From Dipteris shenzhenensis (Eukaryota > Polypodiophyta > Polypodiopsida > Gleicheniales), in assembly GCA_047967505.1 (NCBI GenBank), contig CM106540.1: a stretch of DNA of 64,000 nucleotides. One strand, 5' to 3'. Below, in pieces: positions 43,346 to 56,300 of this stretch (position 1 is its first letter; each line of letters starts with the position of its first letter). Under the pieces are notes generated by a model. It saw only the letters and a program-made list of their open reading frames with translations. It was not told the origin of the DNA and did no database searches. Both the position numbers and the translations under genes were made by a program.

Positions 43346-44988
43346 CTACAAATCAGCCTTGAAAGCTGCAATCTGCTGAGTATCTGGGCCCGTGATGGCA
43401 ATATCATCCACATATAAAATCAGCACTAAAAAATCAGATCCACTCCTGCGGACATAAAGAGTGGGTTCTGTGGGGCTATTCTGAAAACCAAGGGATAGGA
43501 AGTGTGCATGAATTTTGGCATACCATGCGCTGGGTACCTGCTTCAAACCATAAAGGGCTTTTTTAAGCCGGCATACCTTATTTTCAGAATTAACAACCTC
43601 AAAGCCAGGAGGTTGTGTGACATATACTTCTTCCTGCAGATCCCCATGAAGAAAAGCACTCTTGATGTCAAGTTGGTGCACTTGCCAATGATGATGGGCT
43701 ACAATGGCAATGACACATCTAATGGTAGTAATCCTGGATGTGGGAGCAAATGTCTCCTTAAAGTCAATGCCTTGTTGTTGGGCATATCCTTTTGCAACAA
43801 GACGGGCTTTGTATCGATCTATGCTGCCATCAGATTTCCTTTTTAATTTTTAGACCCACCGGGTACCAATGGCATGCTTGCCAGGAGGGAGATCTACTAA
43901 TTCCCACGTGTCAGTTTTGGCAATGGATTGTAACTGAGCTTTCACTGCATCCATCCACTCTTTGCTGTGAAAAGCATCTTTATGGCACAAGGTCTCTTCA
44001 TTGCAAGCTGTAGCAAGGAGTGCAAATTCAAGAAAGTGACCATGCATCTGTCTATTCCTTGATCTTGTCCGGGCAGCAAAAGGCTGATCTTGTTTGCTGT
44101 CCCTCAATGTATCAAGAAGCCATATGGGAACTTGCCTTTGCTGTCTATTGACAGCTCTTTCTTCAATGATTGCATCATGAATAGTGGGATCATTTTGTGC
44201 TGGAAGAGAAACCTGCAAATCAGCATGGGGTAGTGGCTGATTATTGCTTGGTGGAGGGCCTACAGGAGGCTCATGTTGCTGGTCAAAGTCCTCTTTTGAG
44301 GATGGGAGAGGTAACCAAGATTCAAAGGCATCAAACATGTCAACATCTGGCTTAGCTTTGCAGTCCACAAGAGGAGAAGCTGAATGTTCAGCAAAGATTA
44401 CATCTCTACTGACAATAACCTTCCCAGTATTTGGTTGATATAACTGATACCCTCTGCTCTCTTGGTTGTAACCAATAAATATGCATTTGATTGCCTTATC
44501 ATCAAGCTTATGTCTTAGCTTAGATGGTACATGAACATATGCAAGAGACCCAAAAACTCTCATGTGTGAAGTGCTCCTGCCTTTCCATGCTTCATAAGGT
44601 GTAAGAGTCTTCAATGCCCGTGTAGGTGATCTATTCAGCATATAGTTGGCACACATCACTGCTCTCCCCCCCTATCTGTGTTGAGGGTGACAAGCTTGCA
44701 TCCTGATTCATTCTCAACCATATTCAGCCACCTCTGAAAGCATAATAAAACTTCAGATTTGGCTTTTAAAGGATATAACCAGCAATATCTTGTGAAATCA
44801 TCAATGAGAGTCATAAAATATTTGTACCCTTCAATGGCATTTGTTCTCATTGGGCCACAGACATCACTTTGTACTAGCTGCAATTTCCTTTGTGAGAGTT
44901 TTGGACAATTCTTTTGAAAAGGAAACCGATGCATCTTACCCAAAAGAAAACCCTCACACACATGTTTATGTACGTTGTACGGACACAC
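43346..44988 (-). pseudogene. Copia C integrase core and reverse transcriptase
   Basis: Minus frames 44988-44656 (HVCEGFLLGKMH, QSDVCGPMRTNA, LNTDRGGE), 44659-43850 (NYMLNRSPTRALKTLTPYEA, VFGSLAYVHVPSKLRHKLDD, LQSIAKTDTWELVDLPPGKH) and 43681-43346 ([34 protein letters not shown]) cover integrase to RT. The YVDD catalytic box is intact here, unlike in A. The integrase frame breaks at the G run after DRGGE, losing the catalytic Glu segment, and a stop follows IGTRWV. Confidence 0.9.
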
Positions 44989-45118
44989 ATGTACGCTCGC
45001 ACGTGCAGGTACGGCGTGGCTTTTAGTACAATCGTTCGTACAGTCGTACGGATTGTACAGAAGGGGGTGTAGGGAGTCCGGGGGTAGGAAGATGAGTCAA
45101 ACGTGGCTCTGATACCAC

Positions 45119-45381
45119 TGTAGGATCGTTAGATGATAGAGAGAAAGCAAGGTGCAAAAGAGTCGATAAAATCTGCCGTCACGTCAAAACTAGGATAGTG
45201 AAAGAAAGGAGTACAAGGTACTTGTACCTAGACCTAGGACTAAGTGTCCTAGGTGTCACATAGGACTAAGTGTCCTATGTGGCCTAAAAGACACTAACAC
45301 TACAAGTGCCTATATTTATGCCTACAAGGCACATACCATGGCCTATAGGGCATCACTAGAACCACCAGGAGATGGCCTACA
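45119..45381 (-). repeat. 5' LTR of copia C
   Basis: 263 bp, same length as its partner. The primer site (TGGTATCAGAGCC on the minus strand) lies one base inside. The two LTRs differ at about ten sites, suggesting an insertion of moderate age. Here the dyad CACATAGGACTAAGTGTCC...ATGTGG is intact. Confidence 0.93.
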
Positions 45382-45526
45382 GAACTTACAATTGCTCGAT
45401 TGAAAAATAAGGTAATAGAATTAGCTAAGGTCAAGGTTGATAGGAAGGATGGAAAAAGGACAATATATCGTGAAGACATAGCAATCATTAAGGAGTTTAA
45501 ATCTAAGCCAAAAGACTCTCAGTCTT
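45382..45526 (+). pseudogene. LINE ORF1-like fragment, 3' part
   Basis: LTIARLKNKVIELAKVKVDR, then KDGKRTIYREDIAIIKEFKS, ending KPKDSQS-stop at 45525. It joins the 42072 end exactly after removal of copia C and one GAACT. The basic, helical tail fits the end of LINE ORF1 C-terminal domains (inference). Confidence 0.6.
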
Positions 45527-45977
45527 AAATTGATGTATAACTGGTTATATTTTTCTCCCAAGCTGTAATGTAGGTACCCTAAATAATTGTAGTTGCTTCT
45601 TGCACTTCCTAGGAGTTGGCATATGCCCTCCCTAAACAGATGCACTAGAGGATTTTTTAATTGTCCCATAGACTTGTTGGTCTTTCGTGGATGTTAATCT
45701 CTCTCTCTCTCTCTCTCTCTTTCTATCTCTCTTTCTCTCTCCTCCCAGATTTTACCTTTGGTGCTTTTAACAATGAGAATACTTTTTTGTTATAAAAGAG
45801 ATTATTATACATGAGATATGAGGTTACAATTCTTAATTTGCAAATGTAGTCTGTTGCTGATATGAACCTTTGCCTTTAGTGTTTTTTACAATGAGAATTG
45901 CTCTCAACATATATGCGATTATCCTTTAGGAGATATAAGGTATAATTCTCAAAATGCAAGTGTAGATTGATTGAACG

Positions 45978-46024
<47 letters not shown>

Positions 46025-46047
46025 AGCTGAGGATTTTAAGCTTACAG
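45527..46047 (+). other. Intron of GlnRS gene (3' part) with (TC)n and (GA)n tracts
   Basis: A (TC)n run lies at about 45697-45722 and a (GA)20 run at about 45981-46020. A phrase with 'CAATGAGAAT' occurs twice (45769, 45888), a weak local duplication. The acceptor CTTACAG ends at 46047 after a short U-rich stretch. Confidence 0.75.
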
Positions 46048-46147
46048 GTGAAGAGTATTCCCCAATTGGAAGCTGCATTTTTTTTCTTCTCTCATATTGG
46101 CCCTGACAATTTCGACGTAGAAGAGTTTGAGAAGCAATGCGGTGTAG
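46048..46147 (+). CDS. GlnRS: GlnRS exon a (N-terminal domain)
   Basis: Between CTTACAG and the donor GTAAGT it encodes [18 protein letters not shown] and [14 protein letters not shown] plus the first base of a Gly codon. It matches the 'IKTPAQLEAAF..F' and 'FEEACGVG' region of plant GlnRS N-terminal domains. It enters in phase 0 and leaves in phase 1. It is the only coding exon in over 10 kb. Confidence 0.92.
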
Positions 46148-47263
46148 GTAAGTATTGCATGATTCCGATTGCTAGTATGTATGGTTTGTTATTTTGTTAA
46201 ATTGCTCTAATTTCTTTTATTTCTATGTTCAACTGTATACAAGGAGCTTTTTTTAAAAAGGGGTTCAAGTAATTTTAAGTGGTGGAGTGTTTTGTCATTG
46301 AGGTTGATGCATGTGTATTGTGAAGATACAGTGTTGCATTCTTTTGCATTGCAGTTAGATAGAAACGACTGTGGACTCACTTTTTGATTAGTTCACTCCT
46401 TAAGTGCTCTCCTTAATCATGGATTAGACTTTCCTTCACCCCTAGAGTTCCAACAAAACTGAGTACAAAGGTTTGTGTGTCAATGGATGCCCATGTCCAT
46501 GTATATGTATGTGACTATGTGAGCATTTGAGAGCATGTGTAAGCTAGTACCCACTATTGGGACACTTGATTTGGTGGAATGCCATAGTAGCTTGTCCTTT
46601 TACACCCGAGTCCATAGGTTTTAGCTTGTGGGTACGATAACAACTTTGGGCATTTCATGGGATGATGATCTACAGATGTGCAAGTAGGCATACACCTATA
46701 TGTGTACATGGGCATGTGAGCTAGATTGTACTCACCATTGGGGCACTGGTGACATTGGTAAGGACATGGAAGTAGCTAATTTTTGATATGATTAAGGGGG
46801 AAAAAACCTATGTGGTCTTTTATGGACTCCATGATCTGCTCACATTACTTCATGATGCGATCGGCCTCCTACACCTTTTTGAAAGTCCTGGTGAGAAGGG
46901 ACTTGAACTTCTTTTCTTGCCGAGGGTTGCTTTGTAGGGGTCCTACTCACTTTGGTGGAATGGGTGTCATTCAGGATCCCTTGGACTAATGGCAGAGACT
47001 GCTCCCATTGGGACTGTGCAGAGACTGCTCCCATTGGGACTCTGCATTTGCAACAAAACATTTCAGAAAGTCGAAGGCCAACTAATTGTAGATTTCTGTT
47101 TGGCAATCAGACTGAGGATGGAAGATGCTAGAAAAAATGAGCTTTGTATCAAAGTTGTTGAAAAGGGCTCTCCAAAACTGACCAATGAACTTGGAATCCC
47201 TATGCTACACAATGATATGTGGCATACCACACATTGGATACCACCATTGTTAGAATCATGGTG

Positions 47264-47307
<44 letters not shown>

Positions 47308-47339
47308 TAGGGTGTGAGGAAATGACACTCAATTGAAGC

Positions 47340-47381
<42 letters not shown>

Positions 47382-50300
47382 GGTTAGGGTGTGAGGAAAT
47401 GACACTCAATTGAAGCCTGTAGACATAAAGAAGGCTTTCATTCATTCATCAAGTATGACATGATAAGTGAAGTACAAGCCTTATATAGGCTAAGCACACA
47501 CGCACATGTACCATGTGTATATGGGATAACTCCCAGAGTGACATGTGGCACTCACACATGATTCACACATGAACTAGTACTAGAACTACTAAACTACACA
47601 CCAACACATCACATCACCACACTGTTTGTCTATAAGATCTCCAACACCCACCTTCAGATTAAAGAGTGTGAGACCCAACACGCAAAAAGTAGACCGATCC
47701 CCCCTCCACCGCAATACTGCAAAGAGCAAGTCCAACTATCCAACACCTCTTGTGTGATAGTGACTTCTCAGTCAGCTTGTGACCAGCAAGGGCAAACCAT
47801 CACTCATCACCCCTCCTTACTCTGAACTAGGTGGTCAATGCCATCAAACCAAAGTAAAAGACAATACAGTCATTTTTGGGGGACAACCTAGGGTATAGTA
47901 CCTCTTATTGACTCCAAATGCATTCAATTTAGAGGGACAACTCATGGGTGAGAACCTTTATTAACTACCTTCTCAGAGAGGAATAGATCATGCAACATAG
48001 CAGATGAAGCTTCCTGCTCAGGTCTAGTAGATGTAGCATATATATTCTTGAGCTTGTCTAGGTTCTGCGTAGCTGAAGTAGTGAGGTCAAGGTGATGAAG
48101 CAAGTTGTTGACCAACCTCACATCAATAAGTGCCAATGCTGTGTCATGCTGCTTATCCCTAGCTGAAGGTAGTGCAGATGAGTTTGTGCCACGAGGATGA
48201 GGCTCCACAGTGTCAAACTGAGGTAGGAAAGGAAGAAAGCTGAAGTAGATAACCAGCCAAAAAAGGAGCTTGTCTAGGGCTCTGAAATGACTCAGCAACT
48301 TGAGAAATGTTTGAATAAATGTGTCCAGCAGCTGATGGATGCACTGGGGGGTTCCAAAATGCAAACCCTAATGGAAAAGCAGCAATAATACTCTTGGAAA
48401 TGTAGAACTGAGTAAACCTAAGCCAAATAACAGCAAGTAGATGCCCTGATGTGCAGAAATAAGCCAATAAAAGAGCACTTGTGGGCAGGATGAGTGCTCA
48501 AGATCCTGGAGCAGGTCCGAAAGCCTGAAGAGGGTAGCTGGAGGGGCGCCAAATGGAAAGATATAGCTTGAAATGTATGAAGCAGCTCTCTAGGTATTCC
48601 GAAATAAAGTTGCAGGCCTCCACAATAAAAACGGTCTATTGTAGGTGTGCTAGAGGCTTCAGAACAGCTCCAAAAATGCTCGGTCGGCTATCAAAGTGCA
48701 CCGAGATGCTGCAGCAAGTCTTCACGCTGAAAATTGATGGACTTTGACCAAAAACACCTCGAAAACGGTCTTGCTGTAGGTAGTTCTGCAACAGCATCCC
48801 TAGATCGAAATGCAAGTAAGTCGATTGTTTACAGGTTGGGAGTGGCTGGAGCTGGTTGCGGGGGCTGATGGCAGCCTCTTGAGTCGATGCAGGCCTGGAG
48901 CAGACAGCCTCCCGGGATGACAGCACGGCCCACCCGGGCTGTGGGAAGAAATGCGGGAGGGCCTAGAGGCTCTGGCAGTCTCTACGGCCTGCACTGCTGC
49001 AGGCCCTGCAACCAGAAGGCGCCGCGCAGCAACCCCTTAGGTAGCGGGGATAGTGCAAGAGGCGCCCATGTTGATGCAAGGTGGCGGGGGTGATGCAGGG
49101 GGCACCGGGGGCCCTCGTAGCAGTGGAGGAGGCTGTTGCGACAGCCAGCAGCCGGCGAGACAGCACACACCCGGCACGAGAGCTTGGAGAGCCTGCGGAG
49201 TTGGGAGAAGGTAGGCGAGGGGGGGGGGAGAGAGAGAGCCCGTAGGGCTGGGTGGGGGGGGGGGGGGGGGGGGGGGGAGGGGGCTGGGCAGATGAAGGCT
49301 TCTGACAAAGTGGTGTTCCTGGAACCAGTGGCCGGTGGAAGGCCTCTGACAAAGTCTATGCTGACTTGTTCAAAAAGCTAATAAGGGGCTAAAGACCTGC
49401 TGGCATATCTAGCAGTGCGACACATACTTGTGGATGTTGCTGCATAAATGAGGCCAGAAAAGCTTGCACTCAATTCTCTTAAGAGTGCCTGCAATGCCTT
49501 GATGCCGCCACCGTGGAATTGTGTGTATCATGGATTATAGTAGCACAGAACTAGGGCAGCACATGAAGCCGTCCTAAAAAAAAGAGCCACCCATCATGTA
49601 TGGCATAGTCACCCGGCTGGTTATCAAGCATAACTAGGTCCGATGAACCTGAAAATCTGAGTCGGTGTGGTATTGTTGCCCATGGCTAAAAGAGAGGATT
49701 GGAGATGGAGCTAACCATGCCGTGTCAATTGAGAGCATTGGCCACTACATTTTCTTCCCAAGGCTAGTACTAAATCGTTTCACCAAACTATTGAAAAGTT
49801 TGGCTCCACCGAACTTGGTGGTTAGACCACTGGGCAGATGGCATAGTTTGAAGCCACCTCAATGCTTGGTGATCTGCCCGTATAGTAAAATCCTGTCCAT
49901 ACAGAAAATGCTTCCATGTTTTTTTAGGCATGGATCACTGCTAACAACTCCTTATCATATACAGAATACGTTGTCTCGACTGGAATTAGTTTCTGTTCCT
50001 CAAATGCCATGGGGTGACCATTTTGCTCCACGACTGCTCATATGGCATAGTCACTAGTGTCGGTCCGAACATCAAAGGAAGATCCCACTTAGCCAGTGCA
50101 ATGGATGGTGCTGAGGTAACTGCTTCCTTCAAATGGGTGGAGGCTGAAACTGCTTCTAAAGTAAAGTGAATGGACTTCTTCTTGATTTTACCCCTCGTAG
50201 CAAATTGGTGATGGGAACCGCAATCTTTGCCAAGTCCTTTATGTGCTTCTTGTAGGCTTGAAAAATTCTTAGAAACATGCGAACCTCTCGCACTGTATTA

Positions 50301-53300
50301 GGCACCTCCCACTCTATGATGTCCTTCACCCATAGTTGCCAGGAGTTTCTGAAACGGGAGGATTTAAACGGGTTTCATACGTTTGGAACGGGTTTCGAAA
50401 AATGAATGAAACGGGTTTCATTTGGAATGTGAAAATATGTGCATTTATACCTAGGGTATGCATCATGCCATATACAAAAATGTGCAAATAGAGATTATAA
50501 GTGACTCCATAGTGCAGACATGATACAAAAAACATACATATCAAGTATGAGCACCATACATACTGAATCCTGATCATACAAAAAGCTGGAGTCATCAATG
50601 ATCATACATACTAGAGTACTCAATGATCATCATCACACATACATACTGAATGATCATACATACTGAATCCTGATCATACTGATCATACATACTGAATACT
50701 GATCATTAGAAAAACTAGAGTCATCAATGATCTTCCCAAGACCTCCATGGACCATGAAGGTAAAAAGGTCAAACTACAAATGGAATCCAAAGATCTTGAA
50801 TCCTCCTAGTACTGTCTATCAATGATTGGGGCTGTATGAAACGGGTTTCATACGTATGAAACGTGTAAACGTTTCATATGGGTTTCATATTTGTATGAAA
50901 TGCGTTTCAAATGCAACTATGCCTTCACCGGATCCAATCAAACAATTGTAGGAGAGATGACAAACACACACACGCACACGCATACACGCACCACACACGC
51001 ACACACACACACACACACACACTCACGCACGCATGCACATGCATGCCCGTGCCCCCTGCGTGCATGCACACACATGGGGCATGACAACAAACGCGTACTA
51101 TGGGTTCTCCGTGCGAAAGGTTGACTTCAGAATATCTGGTTCATGAATATGGATCTCATGGTCTCCACTTTTTAGAGCAATTTTGGAGAGCATCTTGGTC
51201 CCATTCAGGTGTTCCAAAGTGTAATCAATCCAGGGCATGGGAAACTGGCTCTTCACTGTCAGTTTGTTGAGTGCGTTGTAATCCACACACATCTTGGCAG
51301 GGCTGTCCTTCTTGACAAAGAGGATCCAGACTACATATGGAGATTACTAGGGTGTACGAAACCACTCCGCAACAGATCCTTCAACAAAATCTTGAGCTCC
51401 TCCTCCATCTTCTTGATGAGACGGTAATGATGTTTGCTCAGTGGTGATGATCAATCCAACGATCTTTTGGCCAAACTGGTGGTAAGGCTATAAGGACACT
51501 CAATTTGAGGAATATATCTTGGTACTACTCTAGTAATGCTCGAGACATTTGTACTTATGAAATCAATGGTCGAGGAAGTGTACCGTGGAGCCAAGGAATG
51601 AATTTACCCCCAAGGGCCTGGGATTTTGAGATCCAAGCCCTTGTTTTGGTGGTCAGGTTGAACCTCAAATTGGTGCCACCATCATGCTCTCAAAATGACA
51701 CCCGTTGCCTTGTTGGTGCGACCTTGAGTGGCCGGTTATCTACCCAGGCCAACTATCTACCCTCTTTAGAGTGGCTGAAGTGACCTCCATGTTGCTCTTC
51801 GCTTGCTGTCCCACGAATGCGCCATTTAAGGCAATGATATGTTGGGACGAGAGTCAACTGGGCCTGCATGGAAGTTTTGTTGGAGATGATATCCTCCAAA
51901 CTCTTTGAATTTGCAAGGATGAGGACCTTCTGCCCGCCGATCTTGCCAGTAAAACTAGAACATGGTTTGGAAATGTGTGAGGCTACCCCTTCTGCTGATC
52001 TTTAATCTCCTCGATGACCATATATGTTTTCGGGGGAGGTGAAGCTATGGATAACCACTTGATGTGGCTGCCTTTGCTTCGAGCTTCTTGAAGTGAGGGC
52101 AATCTTGCTTGTCGTGACCTTGCACATGACAATAGTAGCACTTGTTCTCTTTGGCGTAGATCACTCGGGATGCTGAATCCAAGAAACTACGTAGTTGTCG
52201 TAGTTGTTTCTATCTATTGTTGTCTAGTTCTTCTTCGACTTCCTATTCCTAGGTTTCTTCCCGTTCCCACCATCACTTGGCGTGGAGTCCTAGTATCAGG
52301 AGGGGGTGCGGATTCTTGATGCATGTGTACATGAGGAATATACAAGAGGCCATAAGAGAGATTTAGCATTAGACGGATTACCCTCCGCAAGACAGTTGGG
52401 TCAGTTACGGTAGCCGATGCCATCTAGCAGAGTAGTGTTGAGCTTCAAGCACATAGGCACTTTAGAGACGGCATTCTCTTCAATAGTGGTAGAGATAGGA
52501 CTTGGCCTCCATAGAGAGATTCAAGGAGACGAGATACATACGAGAGTGCATAGCTTGACCTCCAAGCCGTAGAGATCCATAGCTCATAGTTTCATCGCTC
52601 CGTCAGGGTGTGGCATGTTCAACAGGGGGATAGGATGATTCGGTAGTTTTTTCAACTATTGGCCCGTGCTTAGCAAGAACCCAACTACGAGAGCTACGAG
52701 ATGAGATTGGTCGGGACCTCTGTGAGATTATAGAGATGACCACCTTTTTTTAATCTCCAACGGTTTTAGGTAGAGTCGTCGTCCCCTCAGGTTCTTGCGG
52801 CCCAAGAGAGAGTTTGGGTGCACACTCCTTTAGTTGTTACCGCATGCATCAATAGGCAAATAGATGCATCATTCACAGATAAAAGACGGCCCTAAAGCCC
52901 TCCAACCGTAGAAGTGCCTAGGCGAGGTGGCATGACACTGTCTTTTAGTGCTTTTGGGAGGGCATGCATGCTTCCATGTGGTTGGTAGGTGGATATCATC
53001 TCCACCTTGCAAGCCATATGGATTGTTCTCGGATGACACAGAGACACTAGTCCCACATGTGCTCTTGACTTTTATGTACTCTCGACTTTTCTTTCTCACT
53101 TTGATGTTTTTTCTTTAGTCAATACGTCTAAGGTGATCTAATCAATGTGAAGAACCAAAGTTTTGAGGATGCAAATGTGTGCAATGCATGCATAAATTTG
53201 ACACTGATTGGGCCCTCCAATGGGGGAATTGCGCCCTCGTGAGAGTACTTATGACACTGGTTCGGCCCTCCAATGCGAGAAGAGCACCCTCATGAGAGAG

Positions 53301-56300
53301 TTTATTTCCGTTTTGGCGTACCCCTTGATTAATGTCCCTTCAGATCACTCAAGGTCCATTCTCCCATTTCATCCTATACTTAGCCTATGACTCATGCACC
53401 TACCACTTTATGCAATCTAATGCACCTTTCCCTTTCCAATTACCCTTAGCACCTAGACATGTGGATGCACATCTTTATTAACAATGATTGGCCAATGGTA
53501 TATAGTTTAGCGGTAACTATCTGCACCCTCGATCAGTCATCATATGAACATATGCCACACCATCAAATGGGTGCCTAATGCAATAATGTTCTAATGACTA
53601 ATAATTAACAAAATAATCATTTCTCTTGTCATGACACTCCCTCTTGCTTGGATGAGCAGATTTCCTCTTCTGAATTATCTCTTGCCTCTATCTCTTGCGT
53701 TTGCTTTCTTTTTTTACTTCTGCATTTTTGCATTGCCTCTTTATAATCTGCAAATATATATGGAAAATCTATAAAGAACTCTTCTTCCATCCATTGTGCA
53801 TCGCTGGCTGGCTGGATTAAAATCTCAGCAGACACATCTATCTCTTCTTTCCAATGGATACTCTTCTCTTGACGGCACACAATCTGTTCTGGAGTAAGAA
53901 CTTCAACCTCATCTTTAAGCTTGGGGTCCTCTTGATGCTGAATGCTCAACTGCAGAAGTATCACCTCGGTATCTTTTCAAATTGCTAACAAGAAAGACAT
54001 TCTTTATCACCAGTGGCCTGGTAATCTGAACTCATATGCCTTGGGATCTTTCTTCGGGATACAAAGCTGCTGAAATCTGAAATGGACCATAAAATTTCGG
54101 TGCTAGCTTGACATGTCTCGTACTTCCCTTCATTGACTTCATCCTTCTTGTAACAATCTTCAATATGACCAAATCATCCTTGTCATAATAAACTTCTTTT
54201 ATAGTCTTATTGGCTGCCTTAGATTGTTGAACCTGGCATTCACAAAGTCCTTGATATCCTTGTGACATGGCTCTTTTTTTCTTCTAATACAAGGGTTTAA
54301 AGCCTTTGTACATTCGTCTATGTGCATTGAGATTAAACATATACAAATGCACTGAAAATGCAAACTTTTAAACCTCAACACCAACTCATGTGTAAGCTCA
54401 CTAGCTGTTCATTACCCAAACTCTTCCTAAACCAATATCAGCCGCTACTGGCAATCGCCTGTAATCAGCCAGCTCTGTCTGTCATAAACAATTGGCACTT
54501 TAGTAATCCGCTCAGGACTCATCAAACAGCTAGCTTCACCTTCAAGAGCACCCCATTGTCTGGTGTCAACACAATGACTTGGCTCAACCAGAACGAATGA
54601 CCACACAATTATAGGTGTGATGAAAGGTCTTCCCACCACCTTTACAATCACACGACGAACTATCCCTTGTGCATGCCCAGCTAAACGGCACCTCAGGCAA
54701 GCCTTTCACAAACTACGATGCTTTGTTGCAGCACTCTTCACGACCTTAGCAATTTACTGGCCTGTCTATGTTCCCGTTTATCAATTAAAGTACGTCCATA
54801 CCGAACCGAACTTTCCTATGATACCAAATATTACAGCCCAACTCTCCTCTCTAAGACCTGATCTGCAACCTAACTAATCAAAGAGCAAACACAACAGCTG
54901 TGCAAGGGAGAATACCACCCAACAAATTAAACCATACAACAGGTCCACTCATCAACACATACTCGTTGTGTCAAGAAGATTCTACCCCTTACATGTGATG
55001 TCCTCTAGACCCTAGAAAGTTCCTACCCGCACTTAGCATCTTGGCAGGTGGCATTTCTAATCCTTGACCATTAGTTTGACTGTATAACCCGCAAACCAAC
55101 AAAAAAACCACGCTGTGGTTCCTTACATAAAGGCAAACCGAAATGTGTAACAATGCAAAACAATCTTATGGTCTCTCTAAAGACTTCTGTGAACTTATCC
55201 ATCTGAGGTCATGGCACATTCAAACAAAAAGCCACCCAATTGGCCTTCACAAGATGGAAGGCAATGGACAAAGAGAGTGGCTTACTTATAGAAGAAAGAT
55301 CATACCAGCTCCTACATATGTTTGTGTATACATAGAAACATGTATTTATATACATAAGTAGTTATGTATGAATGTATGTGCGCGTGTACAGGCAATTGTT
55401 GTGTGTAGATTTCTAAACACGTGATAATATGCACAAGGTAAAAACTATCTACAATTTTTTTTCCAAAGCAAAGAACTTTTTGCCTTTGGTGTTGTCATCC
55501 TCATCCTCGAGTATTGATGGGAGGTCAGGGAAGGCGACCTGGATGTACCTCAAAGACTGGTGTCCAGGGTCAAACCTCTTTACTCTACGTGCCGATCATG
55601 GGAAAGATCGAGCTACAATTTCCTTTTTTTAACTTGACACCACTGAATACAACTCAGATGAATCTGCTTCCTTAAGCTAGAATGTCCACCTACGTCTCAA
55701 ACTTTTTAGCCCCCAAGCCTGATTGTATTGGCTGTAACCCTTTCCCCTTATCCTCCTATATATTCCTCTGCTTTGCTCTCTTAAGGCTTCATGCAACAAA
55801 ATTCCCTGATATGTCGACTTCGACTTGAAACCTATTACAAAATGGACTCACCTTGTGCATGCAGTTCGTGATGCCCCTATCATGGAATCTGAGCCTGAGG
55901 CTTATAATTCCCGCTCGTTGTGATAATCTGTCGCTTTTGTGCTTAGAGTGTCTCTGTGTCTTCCTGGATTGAAAGCCATGCTTTCGGGTGTTTGTCTTGC
56001 TATATTGAATCTGCATGCCTGCCTTTGCTGCTGCATGTGCAAAATAGTTTGTTTGTGGACCTTCGTATGCCCCCATGTTCCTGTAGGGGGAGGGTCGTGC
56101 TGCCCTCATTGATAAGGTCAAACAGATCGTTGAATTGTGTTCTGGACATGTAAAATTTTGGTTCCATATACAGACAACGTGAGGATGTAACCTGTTTCGA
56201 ATCCACATCAACATTTTTGTCAAGTTTATGCTCTAGAACTTTAATCCAGAGATATTCTGGGTGTTGATGAAAATGTCAAGTCCAATTGGGCTATGAGTCA

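Larger units (their letters stand above)
42073..45381 (-). mobile_element. Ty1/copia element C, both LTRs, gag-protease deleted
   Basis: LTRs of 263 bp (42073-42335 and 45119-45381) are flanked by the 5-bp duplication GAACT (42068-42072 and 45382-45386). The LTRs differ at about ten positions by eye. Read on the minus strand: 5' LTR, primer site TGGTATCAGAGCC (about 45117-45105), GTAC-rich leader, then a jump directly into integrase at KHVCEGFLLGKMH (about 44960), RT, RNase H, polypurine tract (GGAGGGGGG) and 3' LTR. Gag, protease and the integrase N-terminus are missing. Removing C restores the frame ...WIVEEL/TIARLKNK of the LINE fragment. Confidence 0.95.
49305..52800 (-). mobile_element. 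Ty3/gypsy element G2 (minus), gag to integrase, decayed
   Basis: Minus-strand order: gag (about 52800-52150), CCHC knuckle [17 protein letters not shown] (52136-52086), protease region (about 52000-51600), RT (51480-50930 and 50322-50100), RNase H (about 50090-49700) and integrase N-terminus (about 49660-49305). It is interrupted by a (CA)n tract and a hAT-like MITE. All frames are broken. It lies in the long GlnRS intron in opposite orientation to the gene. Confidence 0.85.

Noticed and set aside
50891-51124. 77-codon frame with a Thr-His run
   Set aside because: Translation of a (CA)n microsatellite.
54445-54877. Frames on both strands in the GlnRS intron that might be another gene
   Set aside because: No domain recognised, and the two strands overlap with no splice signals that extend either frame.
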